NCBI RefSeq assembly: GCF_014270035.1
Contig: NZ_JACNEP010000008.1
Location: 62,001-126,000 of the forward strand
Direction: 5' to 3'
Source of the DNA: Neptunicella marina
Lineage (GTDB): Bacteria; Pseudomonadota; Gammaproteobacteria; Enterobacterales; Alteromonadaceae
Length of the DNA stretch: 64,000 nt
In this document: one piece after another, positions 6,945 to 15,449 of the stretch
How positions within the stretch are numbered: the stretch's first letter is position 1
Layout of the letters: the number at the start of each line of letters is the position of its first letter
The notes under the pieces: model-generated
What the model saw: only the letters and a program-made list of their open reading frames with translations
Told to the model about the DNA's origin: nothing
The model's database searches: none
Made by a program: the position numbers and the translations under genes

Positions 6945-9707
6945 ATGCTAAGGAACACAGTTAAAACCTTTAAGAAATCAGCACTAAGTTATGCTGTATT
7001 AGTTGGTTTATCTTCAAATTCTGTTTATGCGCAGGACAACTCTGCAGCACAACAACCCAGTGCAGATACCGAAGTTATTCAAGTTACCGCCGTGCGTGGG
7101 AGTCTGGAAAAGTCGGTAAATATCAAACAAAACGCGAAGTCTTTGGTGGATTCAATCGCCGCTGAGGAATTGGGGCGTTTCCCTGATGATAACGTGGCAG
7201 ACTCGTTATCACATATCTCTGGTATTACGGTTAGCAGAACGCGTGGAGGTGAGGCTCAATACGTTAATATCAGAGGGTTAGGTCCGGAATTCAGCATAGT
7301 TACCTTAAATAATCGTATTCTTGCTACTGATGACGGCGGCAGAAACTTTGCCTTTGATGTTATCCCGTCTGAAATGATTAACGGCGCCGATGTATGGAAA
7401 ACCGTTCAGGCTAAGAATATTGAAGGTAGTATTGGTGGTGCGGTTGACCTTAAGTCAGCTCGTCCACTGGATAATCCCGGTCAACATGCGGTAGTGTCGT
7501 TAACCGGTGATTACAATGATTTATCCGAAGAAGTAGGTAAGAAGTTTAACGGAATTTACAGCAATAGCTGGGACGACGATAAGCTTGGATTTATTGTTGG
7601 ACTGACCCACGCCAGAGGTGTTGAACGTTCAGATGACATGATCGATAACTTCTTTTTTGGTGTTCAGGACGAAATGGAATATGACGTTAACCGTGATGGT
7701 GTTATCGGGGATAACGAAAAAAATCTGGTTATTCCGGGCTCATATGCATTAGGTGCCTATGCAACTGACTTTAAGCGAACCGGGGTGACATCCAGTTTTC
7801 AGTGGCGACCAAGTGATAAGTTTGAATTAGCCGCGGATGTAATGGTAACTCGTTTACAGGCTGATGCGACTGGCTACACCGAATCTTTCTATATGGCGGA
7901 TGAAAGTGAAGCTCAGAATCGTTTATCTAATATGGTATTGGACGGTAATGTTGTTACTGCAATGGATGTAGCTGATGTCGCCATGGAAGTGGTAACACTG
8001 GACGAACACCGTACAGTTGATACCAGCCTGTTTGGTTTAAACGCCAAATATCAGGTTAACGAAGATTTTGACTTAGAAGCAGATGTATATCGTTCTCAGT
8101 CCAAGCGTGATTCGGGTGGTAAAGATACCTTTGTTGTTGCGGGATCTCCCGGGGCGCATAGTGGTCACTATGAACTGAATAAAGGTGGTTTGCCTGACTA
8201 TATTCCAAACTGGACAGGTGGACGTACTTCGGATGATTTTGGTAACGACGACTTTTCTCCGCACTGGGCGGAGCGTTATGGAAGCGATATCGAAGATACG
8301 GTCACAGGTTACACCTTAGATGGAACCTATGGGCTGGATTTTGATGATGTTACGACCGTATTTGCATTTGGTGCCGCTTATACCAGCCGTAATAAAACCA
8401 ACAAAGCTTATGATAATGATGAGCTAGGCGCGTGTAATTATTGTGGTTATCCGTTTACCTTTGGCGAAGTGGGTGCCGATGTAGTACGCCCTTTCCCTTA
8501 CGATAATTTATTTGACGGTGACTCTGCCAATGTGCCGCGTTCTTTCCCTATTTTCAGTATTCCGGACTATGCTGCGGGTCTGGCTGCAGCTGATGGCAAA
8601 ACATTAGTTGATTTTGATGGCAATGAACGTACTTTCGGACCAAATGAATCTGACTTATGGGAGCCTGTTTACAACCCGGTGAATTCTTACGATATCGAAG
8701 AAGATACCACTGCCTTGTATGTACAAGCGAATCTGGAAGGCGATACATGGTTTGCCAATGCTGGTTTGCGCTGGATCCAAACTGAAGTGACGTCCTTATA
8801 TTCCTATAACAATATCGAATCTATCGAAATTGTTAATCCTAATTCCTCTAACCCGTCGTGGGATGTAACTTATTCAGACAGCGCGGCACAACAAGCCAAC
8901 GGTCAGTACAATAAGTTACTACCGGCCATCAACGTCGGGATTTACTTACAGGAAGATTTATTACTACGTGCGGCAGCGGCACAATCATTGTCGCGTCCAA
9001 CGCTGGATCAACTGGCGCCATTAACTACTGATAATGCGCAGTCGGGTCTGTTTACCATGAACATCAGTGGTAATCCTAATATTAAACCTGTGTATTCTGA
9101 TCAGGCAGATATTGCGCTTGAATGGTACTTTGAAGAAGGTGGTTTAATCAGTGGTACCGTTTTCTGGAAAAGTCTGGAAGGGTTTATTACCTCTAATACC
9201 ACGCGTGTAGAAATTGCCGGCGAGAGCTTCCAGGTAACGCAGCCTATCAATGGGGATTCGGCTAAGGTGCTGGGCTTGGAAGTTGGTATTCAGAAACTGT
9301 TTGATAATGGTTTTGGCTTTAATGCTAGCTACGCCTATACAGACACCAGCACAGTGGTTGATGGTGAAGATGCAGGTGCACTTCCTGGTGTTGCAGATAA
9401 GTCGTTCTCGGTTTCATTTATTTATGAGAAAGACCGCCTTAGTGCACAACTGGGCCTTGATTATACCGGTGAGCTGGTGACTGATACCTTCAGTCCTTTA
9501 GGTGATGATTATCACACCACCATGGAAGCACAATCCATTGTTACCGCATCTGTTAAGTACAATGTGATTGAGAATGGTCAGATTTTCCTTGAAGGACAGA
9601 ACTTACTGGATGAGTCTAACCGGGTATTCCAGGGCAGACCTGATATCCCTGCGTCTTTACAGCTTTATGGACGCACATTTAAAGCGGGCTTCCGTTACAA
9701 TTTTTAA
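6945..9707 (+). CDS. TonB-dependent outer-membrane receptor of an amino-sugar locus
   Basis: Outer-membrane active transporter with an N-terminal signal peptide ending near VYAQ, a TonB-box-like EVIQVTAVRGS, a plug domain (DSIAAEELGRFPDDNVADSL, VNIRGLGPEFSIVTLN, GGAVDLKSA) and a large beta-barrel ending in the aromatic terminus FKAGFRYNF. About 920 aa, of the long glycan-receptor type common in Alteromonadales and Caulobacter. I chose the ATG at 6945 because AAGGTGAT sits 6 bases before it; a GTG at 6936 is part of that ribosome-binding site. It heads the rightward operon and faces the agaZ operon, so it probably imports galactosamine-containing oligosaccharides; the ligand is inferred. A strong hairpin follows the stop. 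Confidence 0.9.
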   Translation: MLRNTVKTFKKSALSYAVLVGLSSNSVYAQDNSAAQQPSADTEVIQVTAVRGSLEKSVNIKQNAKSLVDSIAAEELGRFPDDNVADSLSHISGITVSRTRGGEAQYVNIRGLGPEFSIVTLNNRILATDDGGRNFAFDVIPSEMINGADVWKTVQAKNIEGSIGGAVDLKSARPLDNPGQHAVVSLTGDYNDLSEEVGKKFNGIYSNSWDDDKLGFIVGLTHARGVERSDDMIDNFFFGVQDEMEYDVNRDGVIGDNEKNLVIPGSYALGAYATDFKRTGVTSSFQWRPSDKFELAADVMVTRLQADATGYTESFYMADESEAQNRLSNMVLDGNVVTAMDVADVAMEVVTLDEHRTVDTSLFGLNAKYQVNEDFDLEADVYRSQSKRDSGGKDTFVVAGSPGAHSGHYELNKGGLPDYIPNWTGGRTSDDFGNDDFSPHWAERYGSDIEDTVTGYTLDGTYGLDFDDVTTVFAFGAAYTSRNKTNKAYDNDELGACNYCGYPFTFGEVGADVVRPFPYDNLFDGDSANVPRSFPIFSIPDYAAGLAAADGKTLVDFDGNERTFGPNESDLWEPVYNPVNSYDIEEDTTALYVQANLEGDTWFANAGLRWIQTEVTSLYSYNNIESIEIVNPNSSNPSWDVTYSDSAAQQANGQYNKLLPAINVGIYLQEDLLLRAAAAQSLSRPTLDQLAPLTTDNAQSGLFTMNISGNPNIKPVYSDQADIALEWYFEEGGLISGTVFWKSLEGFITSNTTRVEIAGESFQVTQPINGDSAKVLGLEVGIQKLFDNGFGFNASYAYTDTSTVVDGEDAGALPGVADKSFSVSFIYEKDRLSAQLGLDYTGELVTDTFSPLGDDYHTTMEAQSIVTASVKYNVIENGQIFLEGQNLLDESNRVFQGRPDIPASLQLYGRTFKAGFRYNF

Positions 9708-9718
9708 TTGTGCCTGAA

Positions 9719-9748
9719 TACCCCGGTGCTGTTTTCAGTACCGGGGTA
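9719..9748 (+). terminator. Strong hairpin after the TonB receptor gene
   Basis: Arms TACCCCGGT and ACCGGGGTA pair perfectly, and the interior can add a G·U pair and CTG/CAG around a TTTT loop, for about 13 pairs in all. No clear T-run follows, so it may be a partial terminator or mRNA-stabilising structure that lets the receptor be made in excess of the downstream genes. Confidence 0.6.
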
Positions 9749-9900
9749 GTGTTATTCATCGTTTGGCTTGAAATCATTCAAACCCACACATGAGTTAATA
9801 CTCCCACTAAAACCCTGCTGTTCCGCTTTTTAAGTTGCATTGTTATAACAGCAGTACAAATCATAAAAATAAAATTTATTGCTGTAACAGGAAAAACGCT

Positions 9901-10791
9901 ATGCAATCAAAACGCTGGTTGGTTTATGCCCTTATAACTACCCTTACCTGGGGATTGTGGGGCGCACTTACTGCGGTTTTCGCGTCCGAATCCGTGCCTT
10001 CTACTGTGGTTTACAGTATTTGGGCTGTCACTATGATAGTGCCTTGTATCGTGGCACTGAAACGCATTGGCTGGAAACTTGAGGTTGATGGCCGCTCAAT
10101 ATTTTTGGGTTGCGCTATTGGTTTTCTCGGTAGCGGCGGGCAAATGTTGTTGTTTTATGCAGTTAACAGTGGTCCGGCTTATCTGATTTTTCCTATCGTA
10201 TCGCTCTCACCGATTGTGACCATTATCCTGTCCTTTATGTTGCTTAAAGAACGTACAGGTTGGTTAGGTATCACCGGTATTGTTTTAGCCTTAATGGCGT
10301 TACCACTATTTGAATATTCTCCAACCAATGATCATCAGCATTACGGTGTTTTATGGTTTGTGCTGGCGTTAGCTGTGCTGTTTGCCTGGGGGATTCAGGC
10401 GTTTTGCATGAAGTTTTCAAATAACCATATGAGCGCCGAAAGCATTTTCTTTTACATGACGGTTACCGCATTGGCGTTGATTCCGGTTGCTGTTGCCATG
10501 ACTAATTTTGATGGCTCTTTGGATTTTAGTGCCAATACCCTGCTTAAAACGGCAGCTATTCAAGTACTTAATTCAATTGGTGCCTTATGCCTGGTTTATG
10601 CATTTCGCTACGGTAAAGCCATTGTTGTTGCGCCGCTGGCTAATGCCGGTGCACCTCTTATTTCAACGGTTTTAACCATTTTATTGTTAAGCGTTGTTCC
10701 CACCACAGTCAAAATTATCGGCATTATTTTAGCCACCATCGCCGCCGTTATTTTGGCAATGGAACCAGAGGATACTGAACATGAAAATTAA
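9901..10791 (+). CDS. EamA/DMT-family inner-membrane transporter, candidate amino-sugar permease
   Basis: A drug/metabolite-transporter-superfamily protein with about ten membrane segments in two EamA repeats, beginning at WLVYALITTLTWGLWGAL and ending near IIGIILATIAAVILAM. Start set at ATG 9901 (296 aa), preceded by CAGGA; a reading from 9835 would add a polar, non-family extension. The last 11 bases overlap the next gene, whose ATG is at 10781, which implies translational coupling. Known Aga loci in Shewanella use a different permease (AgaP); this protein sits where a permease is expected and is the natural candidate for moving the sugar across the inner membrane. Substrate unproven. Confidence 0.75.
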   Translation: MQSKRWLVYALITTLTWGLWGALTAVFASESVPSTVVYSIWAVTMIVPCIVALKRIGWKLEVDGRSIFLGCAIGFLGSGGQMLLFYAVNSGPAYLIFPIVSLSPIVTIILSFMLLKERTGWLGITGIVLALMALPLFEYSPTNDHQHYGVLWFVLALAVLFAWGIQAFCMKFSNNHMSAESIFFYMTVTALALIPVAVAMTNFDGSLDFSANTLLKTAAIQVLNSIGALCLVYAFRYGKAIVVAPLANAGAPLISTVLTILLLSVVPTTVKIIGIILATIAAVILAMEPEDTEHEN

Positions 10792-11884
10792 TAAACAACT
10801 CTATTTAAGCTTGATTGTGGGTGGATTGCTGGCTGGCTGTACGACTGAAGGTGAATCCGTTCGTGCTTCAACTGACGCTCACTACAGCATGCAGGATTTT
10901 TCCAGTGTGAAGAAAATCGATGTGCATGTACACGCCAATAAGTCCGACCCGGCCTTTGCTTTACAAGCTCAGAAGGATGGCTTCCAATTATTAACCATCA
11001 ATGTTGATTATCCGGACTTCCCCTCCATCGATAAGCAGAATGAGATAGCGTTAAACCTCATTCACGACTATCCGAAAACGGTTTATTACGCGGCAACCTT
11101 TTCCATGCAAGGCTGGGGAACTGAAGGTTGGGCAAAGCAGATAAATCAACAGCTGGACAAAGAAAAGCAACAGGGCGCTGTTGCGGTAAAAGTGTGGAAA
11201 AACATTGGCATGCAATTCAGGGATAAAAACAATCAACTGGTAATGATTGATGACCCCGGTTTTGATCCTATTTTCGAACATCTTGCGCAACAGCATATGC
11301 CTCTGATTGGTCATCAGGGAGAGCCTTACAATTGCTGGCTACCCGTTGAAAAAATGAGTGTGAAAAACGATCAGGAATATTTCAGCAATCACCCTCAGTA
11401 TCACATGTATTTGCACCCTGAAATGCCATCCTACGAACAGCAAATGGGTGTGCGAGATGCAATGCTGGCTAAAAATCCGCAATTACCCTTCATGGGCGCA
11501 CATATGGCAAGCCTTGAATGGAGCACTGACAAAATGGCGGAATTTCTCGACCGCTTTCCTCAGGCAGTAATTGATATGGCTGCCAGAATGGGTCAGTTAC
11601 AAGCCCAGTCACAGAAAGACCGTGAAAAAGTGCGTCAGTTTATGATCGATTATCAGGATCGTATTTTATACGGCACTGACCTGACCTTTTCACCTGAAGC
11701 TGATGACGCACAGTTTAGTGCTGAAGCGCATCGGGTATGGCTTGCTCACTGGCGTTATCTTAATACTGACGACGTGCTGCAGGTTTCCGATTTAGATGGA
11801 GAGTTTAATGGGCTGGCGCTGCCTAAAACTGTGATTGATAAAATTTATTATCAGAACGCACAGCGCTTTTTCAATATTCAGTAA
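10781..11884 (+). CDS. Predicted lipoprotein amidohydrolase (amidohydrolase_2 family)
   Basis: Metal-dependent TIM-barrel hydrolase exported as a lipoprotein. The signal peptide ends in a lipobox LLAGC with Cys20; Thr at +2 suggests outer-membrane sorting. The barrel has the H-x-H pair H49/H51 in DVHVH, H178 in GHQGEP, H241 in GAHMAS and the catalytic-type D300 in YGTDL. Family members hydrolyse lactones or amides or decarboxylate acids, so the reaction is not fixed by the fold. It overlaps the permease gene by 11 bases and precedes the glycosidase gene. Because no cytoplasmic GalNAc-6-phosphate deacetylase is present, an extracytoplasmic deacylation or lactone step is conceivable; this is speculation. 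Confidence 0.72.
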   Translation: MKINKQLYLSLIVGGLLAGCTTEGESVRASTDAHYSMQDFSSVKKIDVHVHANKSDPAFALQAQKDGFQLLTINVDYPDFPSIDKQNEIALNLIHDYPKTVYYAATFSMQGWGTEGWAKQINQQLDKEKQQGAVAVKVWKNIGMQFRDKNNQLVMIDDPGFDPIFEHLAQQHMPLIGHQGEPYNCWLPVEKMSVKNDQEYFSNHPQYHMYLHPEMPSYEQQMGVRDAMLAKNPQLPFMGAHMASLEWSTDKMAEFLDRFPQAVIDMAARMGQLQAQSQKDREKVRQFMIDYQDRILYGTDLTFSPEADDAQFSAEAHRVWLAHWRYLNTDDVLQVSDLDGEFNGLALPKTVIDKIYYQNAQRFFNIQ

Positions 11885-11937
11885 ATGAACCCTATAACCC
11901 CAGCCGATAGAGCCGAACGTAACTGACGGAGAGTGAC

Positions 11938-14043
11938 ATGCAAAACAAATTTCACCTGTGGATGACCATGCTTTTAGGCATACCACTTTTTTTAAGTGGA
12001 TGTGCCACCACATCTGAAACCCAGAGTGACACCTATAAAGTGGGTCAGGCTGGTGTAACACTGGAATTTAACCAGAGCTTACAATCGAGAGTCATTAGTC
12101 ATCTTAATCAGGAAGGCAAATCACTTGGTGACTTTGGTTACAGTGAATACGTGCTGTTGTCTTCCGGAGAAAAAATCACTGATTTTAATGTGACCGACGT
12201 GACCACTGGCACAGTCGACTCTGAGTTAGGTCATGGGCAGCAAACCTTACTTACCGGTCAGTCTGCACAAGGTATTCGCAAAAGCGTTAGTGTGCAGTCG
12301 TATCCGGACTATCCGGATATGTTGTTTGTAAAGGTGAGTTATACCAATACCAATGCCGAACCACTTGTTATTACGCAATGGGTTCAGAATGCTTATCAGT
12401 TAAAGGTTAATTCGTTGTTGTCGGGCGTGGATTCTGATGCGCCAGCGTTCTGGGCATTTCAGGGGGCATCCCATGCTGATCGTCGTGACTGGGTGATGCC
12501 ATTAATTCCAGGTTATAGTGAACAAAACTACATGGGCATGAATGCCTCTGACTATGGCAGCGGTACGCCGCTTATCGATGTCTGGCGTAAAGACGTGGGT
12601 TTGGCTGTAGGTCATCTGGATTTGGACCCGCAGTTAGTTTCTTTACCCGTAAGTTATCCTGCATTGCAGCAGGGCGCGAGTCTGGCGGTGGAATTTGAAA
12701 AACACATTAAGTTAATGCCAGGTGAAACCTTGCAAACACTGGATACCTTTGTTGCTGTGCACCACAAAGATTATTACGCCACTTTGGTTGATTATCGAAA
12801 AGTCATGGCTAAAAAAGGTCTGGTGATGGCAGATGTACCAGATGCAGCCTATGAACCTATCTGGTGTGCATGGGGCTACGAGCGTGACTTTAGCGTTGAA
12901 GAAGTAGAGAAGACCCTGCCTAAAGCCAAACAGCTTGGCCTTGAATGGGCGGTACTGGACGATGGTTGGCAAACGTCGGAAGGTGACTGGTATCTGGATA
13001 AAAACAAGTTCCCCAATGGCGATAAGGATATGAAGGCTTTGGTAGATAAAATCAAAGCAGCAGGTTTAAAAGCCAAATTATGGTGGGCACCTCTGGCGGT
13101 TGATCCTGGTACTGATTTATTACATGACCATAGCGATATGTTATTGCTCGATCAGGATGGTGCGGTACAGGATATTACCTGGTGGAACAGCTTCTATTTA
13201 TGTCCGGCCTATTCAAAAACCCGCGAAAATGCGGTTCGATTAGTCAAAAAGATTATTGGAGAGTGGGGATATGCTGGTCTGAAAATTGATGGACAGCATC
13301 TGAATGGTGTTCCTCCTTGTTATAATCCGGCGCATCATCACGCATCTCCGCAAGATTCAGTCAATGAGCTGGCAGAGTTCTGGAAGCTCATATACGACAC
13401 CGCCATTGAGATTAATCCTGATGCTGTGGTGGAAATCTGCCCCTGTGGTACGTCATACGCTTTCCACAATCTGCCTTATATGAATCAAACCGTCAGTTCT
13501 GATCCGCTGTCATCCTGGCAGGTGCGTTCGAAAGGTAAAACGCTTAAAGGTTTAATGGGGCCATCTGCACCCTATTATGGTGATCACGTTGAATTGAGTG
13601 ATAACGCCAGTGATTTTGCGTCCTCATTTGGTATTGGTGCCGTGCTTGGCAGTAAATTTACTTTGCCGTCACCGAATAACAAAGCGGCTGCGGCGTTTGT
13701 CTTAGATGCTGAAAAAGAGAAAACCTGGCAACACTGGTTTGATTTATATAACAAGTTAATGCTGCCAAAAGGTGAGTACCTGGGTGATCTTTACGACATT
13801 GGATTTGACTACCCGGAAACACATGTGGTCAGAAAAGACGGCAAAATGTTTTATGCTTTTTATGCTCCGGACTTTGATGGAACTGTTGAATTCCGTGGTT
13901 TACAGCCGCAGAAATACCGTGTTGTTGATTATGTAAATAATCGCGAACTGGCAACCGTCAGTGCCGATCCGCAAAAGGGTACTGCAACGCTGGCAACGCA
14001 GTTTAAACAATACCTGTTAGTGGAATTGATCCCGCTTGACTAG
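11938..14043 (+). CDS. GH36/GH27-clan alpha-galactosidase-like lipoprotein
   Basis: A 701-aa glycoside hydrolase of the alpha-galactosidase clan (GH-D). A lipobox ending LSGC places the mature N-terminus at Cys22. A beta-sandwich domain (to about residue 290) precedes a TIM barrel opening with WCAWGYE and AVLDDGWQ. Probable catalytic residues are the nucleophile D451 in GLKIDGQ and the acid/base D522 in SSDPLSSW; E499 and C501 in EICPCGT take the place of the E-x-C-SSGG motif of classical GH36. A small C-terminal beta domain follows. It probably cuts alpha-linked galactose or N-acetylgalactosamine from imported glycan at the outer membrane or in the periplasm. SD GGAG precedes the ATG at 11938. 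Confidence 0.75.
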   Translation: MQNKFHLWMTMLLGIPLFLSGCATTSETQSDTYKVGQAGVTLEFNQSLQSRVISHLNQEGKSLGDFGYSEYVLLSSGEKITDFNVTDVTTGTVDSELGHGQQTLLTGQSAQGIRKSVSVQSYPDYPDMLFVKVSYTNTNAEPLVITQWVQNAYQLKVNSLLSGVDSDAPAFWAFQGASHADRRDWVMPLIPGYSEQNYMGMNASDYGSGTPLIDVWRKDVGLAVGHLDLDPQLVSLPVSYPALQQGASLAVEFEKHIKLMPGETLQTLDTFVAVHHKDYYATLVDYRKVMAKKGLVMADVPDAAYEPIWCAWGYERDFSVEEVEKTLPKAKQLGLEWAVLDDGWQTSEGDWYLDKNKFPNGDKDMKALVDKIKAAGLKAKLWWAPLAVDPGTDLLHDHSDMLLLDQDGAVQDITWWNSFYLCPAYSKTRENAVRLVKKIIGEWGYAGLKIDGQHLNGVPPCYNPAHHHASPQDSVNELAEFWKLIYDTAIEINPDAVVEICPCGTSYAFHNLPYMNQTVSSDPLSSWQVRSKGKTLKGLMGPSAPYYGDHVELSDNASDFASSFGIGAVLGSKFTLPSPNNKAAAAFVLDAEKEKTWQHWFDLYNKLMLPKGEYLGDLYDIGFDYPETHVVRKDGKMFYAFYAPDFDGTVEFRGLQPQKYRVVDYVNNRELATVSADPQKGTATLATQFKQYLLVELIPLD

Positions 14044-14548
14044 ATCCTATTTACAATTCTGGTTGTTTTGCACGCTGCTGTTTAGTCTGATAACAGCAGC
14101 GTCAGCAACAGAACGTGGCCAGATTGCCCCGGATTTTGAATTACCTGTTTTGCAACAGGAGCAAGCCATAAACCTTGCGCAGTATCGCGGTAAGGTTATT
14201 TATGTGGATTTTTGGGCCTCTTATTGCGTAGCCTGCCGTTTAACTATGCCGGTGTTAAATCAGTTAAAAGCGCAATTTGGTGAACAGGGATTTGAAGTCC
14301 TGGCGGTGAATATTGATGAACATCAGCGGGAAGCGCTGGCTGAGATGCAAAAACAGTCTCTCAACTATCCGGTTTTATGGGATCAAAACGGCGACGTGGC
14401 GCACGACTATGGTGTGCAGGTTTTACCAAGTGGATATTTAGTCGATGCACAAGGAATTGTCCGGCTGGTTCAAATAGGCATGTCGCAAAAACATCAGCAA
14501 TTTCTTGCTGCTGTGATCGATAAGCTGTTGGCTGAACGCATCAACTAA
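14036..14548 (+). CDS. TlpA/ResA-like secreted thioredoxin-fold protein
   Basis: A 170-aa exported redoxin with a signal peptide (hydrophobic stretch LFCTLLFSLITAASA) and a thioredoxin/AhpC-TSA fold: APDFELPVL, VYVDFWASYC, and an active site CVAC at C64/C67. The cis-proline loop is VLPSGYLVD. The best start is TTG at 14036, which overlaps the end of the glycosidase gene by 8 bases and gives a complete signal peptide; no ATG would do so. It is the last gene of the rightward operon. A disulfide reductase or oxidase role for the cysteine-rich lipoprotein upstream is possible but unproven. Confidence 0.8.
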   Translation: MTRSYLQFWLFCTLLFSLITAASATERGQIAPDFELPVLQQEQAINLAQYRGKVIYVDFWASYCVACRLTMPVLNQLKAQFGEQGFEVLAVNIDEHQREALAEMQKQSLNYPVLWDQNGDVAHDYGVQVLPSGYLVDAQGIVRLVQIGMSQKHQQFLAAVIDKLLAERIN

Positions 14549-14584
14549 GGTAGATTTGTTAAAAATAACAATTGTTTAGTAAAT

Positions 14585-14651
14585 GAAAGTCGAAATTGTT
14601 TCTAAGTTTCGATCTGATTAAAATAACCGTAACTGCTATACAAACTGAAAG
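14585..14651 (+). promoter_or_regulatory. Promoter of the DeoR-type regulator with AgaR-like boxes
   Basis: An extended -10 TGCTATACA (14634–14642), identical to the nonamer upstream of the TonB receptor, is surrounded by boxes: GAAAG at 14585, GTTTC at 14598 and 14606, and GAAAG at 14647 overlapping the expected transcription start. This fits negative autoregulation. Confidence 0.5.
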
Positions 14652-14664
14652 TTAAAGGAATTCA

Positions 14665-15441
14665 ATGCGCGATACCAGTCATAGACGTGAGCAAATAGCT
14701 CGAATGCTGAAAGAAAATGGAAGTGTACAGGTATCCACTCTTACGGGCATGTACGATGTGACGGGTGTGACCATTCGTAAAGACCTGCACTTTCTGGAAA
14801 AGCAGGGAATCGCTACCCGTTCTTATGGTGGTGCTATCCTCAACGATAAAAGTCTGTTTGAAACCGAAACTACCTTCGACCGTAAACAAGTGCTGCACGT
14901 TGAAGAAAAATGCAATATTGGCAAAGCCGCCGCCGAGTTAATCAAAGATGGTGATTCAATCATCCTCGACTCGGGTTCCACTACATTGCAATTAGCGTCA
15001 CATCTGCATACTGCTAAAGACATTACGGTTGTCACTAACAGTTTTAATATTGTTGAGCAGCTGATGGGTTATGAGCAGCTTGATGTTATTTTGCTTGGTG
15101 GCACATTACGTCGCAAAAGCCAGTCTTTCTTTGGCACAGGTGCACATAATATTCTCAGAGATTTACACGTTGATAAGCTGTTTTTGGGGGTGGATGGTTT
15201 TCATATGCAGCAGGGCATTACCACGCATTTTGAAGCAGAAGCCCAGCTTAATCGTCTGATGTGTAAGGTTGCCAGCGAAGTGATTGTGGTAACCGATTCT
15301 TCCAAGTTTGGCCATGTGTGTTTGCACAAAATTCTGGAGCCGATGAACGTTAGCCGGATTGTGACCGATAATAATATTCCACAGGATTATTATGAAGGGC
15401 TGAGACGTTTAGGCATCGAAATTACCCTGGTTGACGCCTGA
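14665..15441 (+). CDS. agaR: DeoR/GlpR-family repressor, AgaR-like
   Basis: A 258-aa transcriptional repressor. Residues 6–57 form the DeoR winged helix-turn-helix (RREQIARML, VTGVTIRKDLHFLEKQGI, SYGGAIL), and the rest is the DeoRC sensor domain of the isomerase-like fold (IGKAAAELIKDGDSIILDSGSTTLQLA, FLGVDGF). E. coli AgaR is 269 aa. An AAAGGAATT site precedes the ATG. Position next to the aga-type operons, plus GTTTC/CTTTC boxes in both promoters and in its own, indicate that it controls this island, with a phosphorylated amino sugar as the likely inducer. It converges on a HAD gene with only 8 bases between stops. Confidence 0.85.
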   Translation: MRDTSHRREQIARMLKENGSVQVSTLTGMYDVTGVTIRKDLHFLEKQGIATRSYGGAILNDKSLFETETTFDRKQVLHVEEKCNIGKAAAELIKDGDSIILDSGSTTLQLASHLHTAKDITVVTNSFNIVEQLMGYEQLDVILLGGTLRRKSQSFFGTGAHNILRDLHVDKLFLGVDGFHMQQGITTHFEAEAQLNRLMCKVASEVIVVTDSSKFGHVCLHKILEPMNVSRIVTDNNIPQDYYEGLRRLGIEITLVDA

Positions 15442-15449
15442 TATTCTGA

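Noticed and set aside
9815-9854. Inverted repeat CTGCTGTT…AACAGCAG before the permease gene
   Set aside because: Arms are only 8 bases with a 24-base loop in A/T-rich DNA; it may be chance and shows no link to the AgaR-like boxes.
9835-9900. N-terminal extension of the EamA permease
   Set aside because: It is polar, unlike the family, starts at a non-ATG codon and precedes a better ATG with a ribosome-binding site at 9901; it also lies in an A/T-rich leader.
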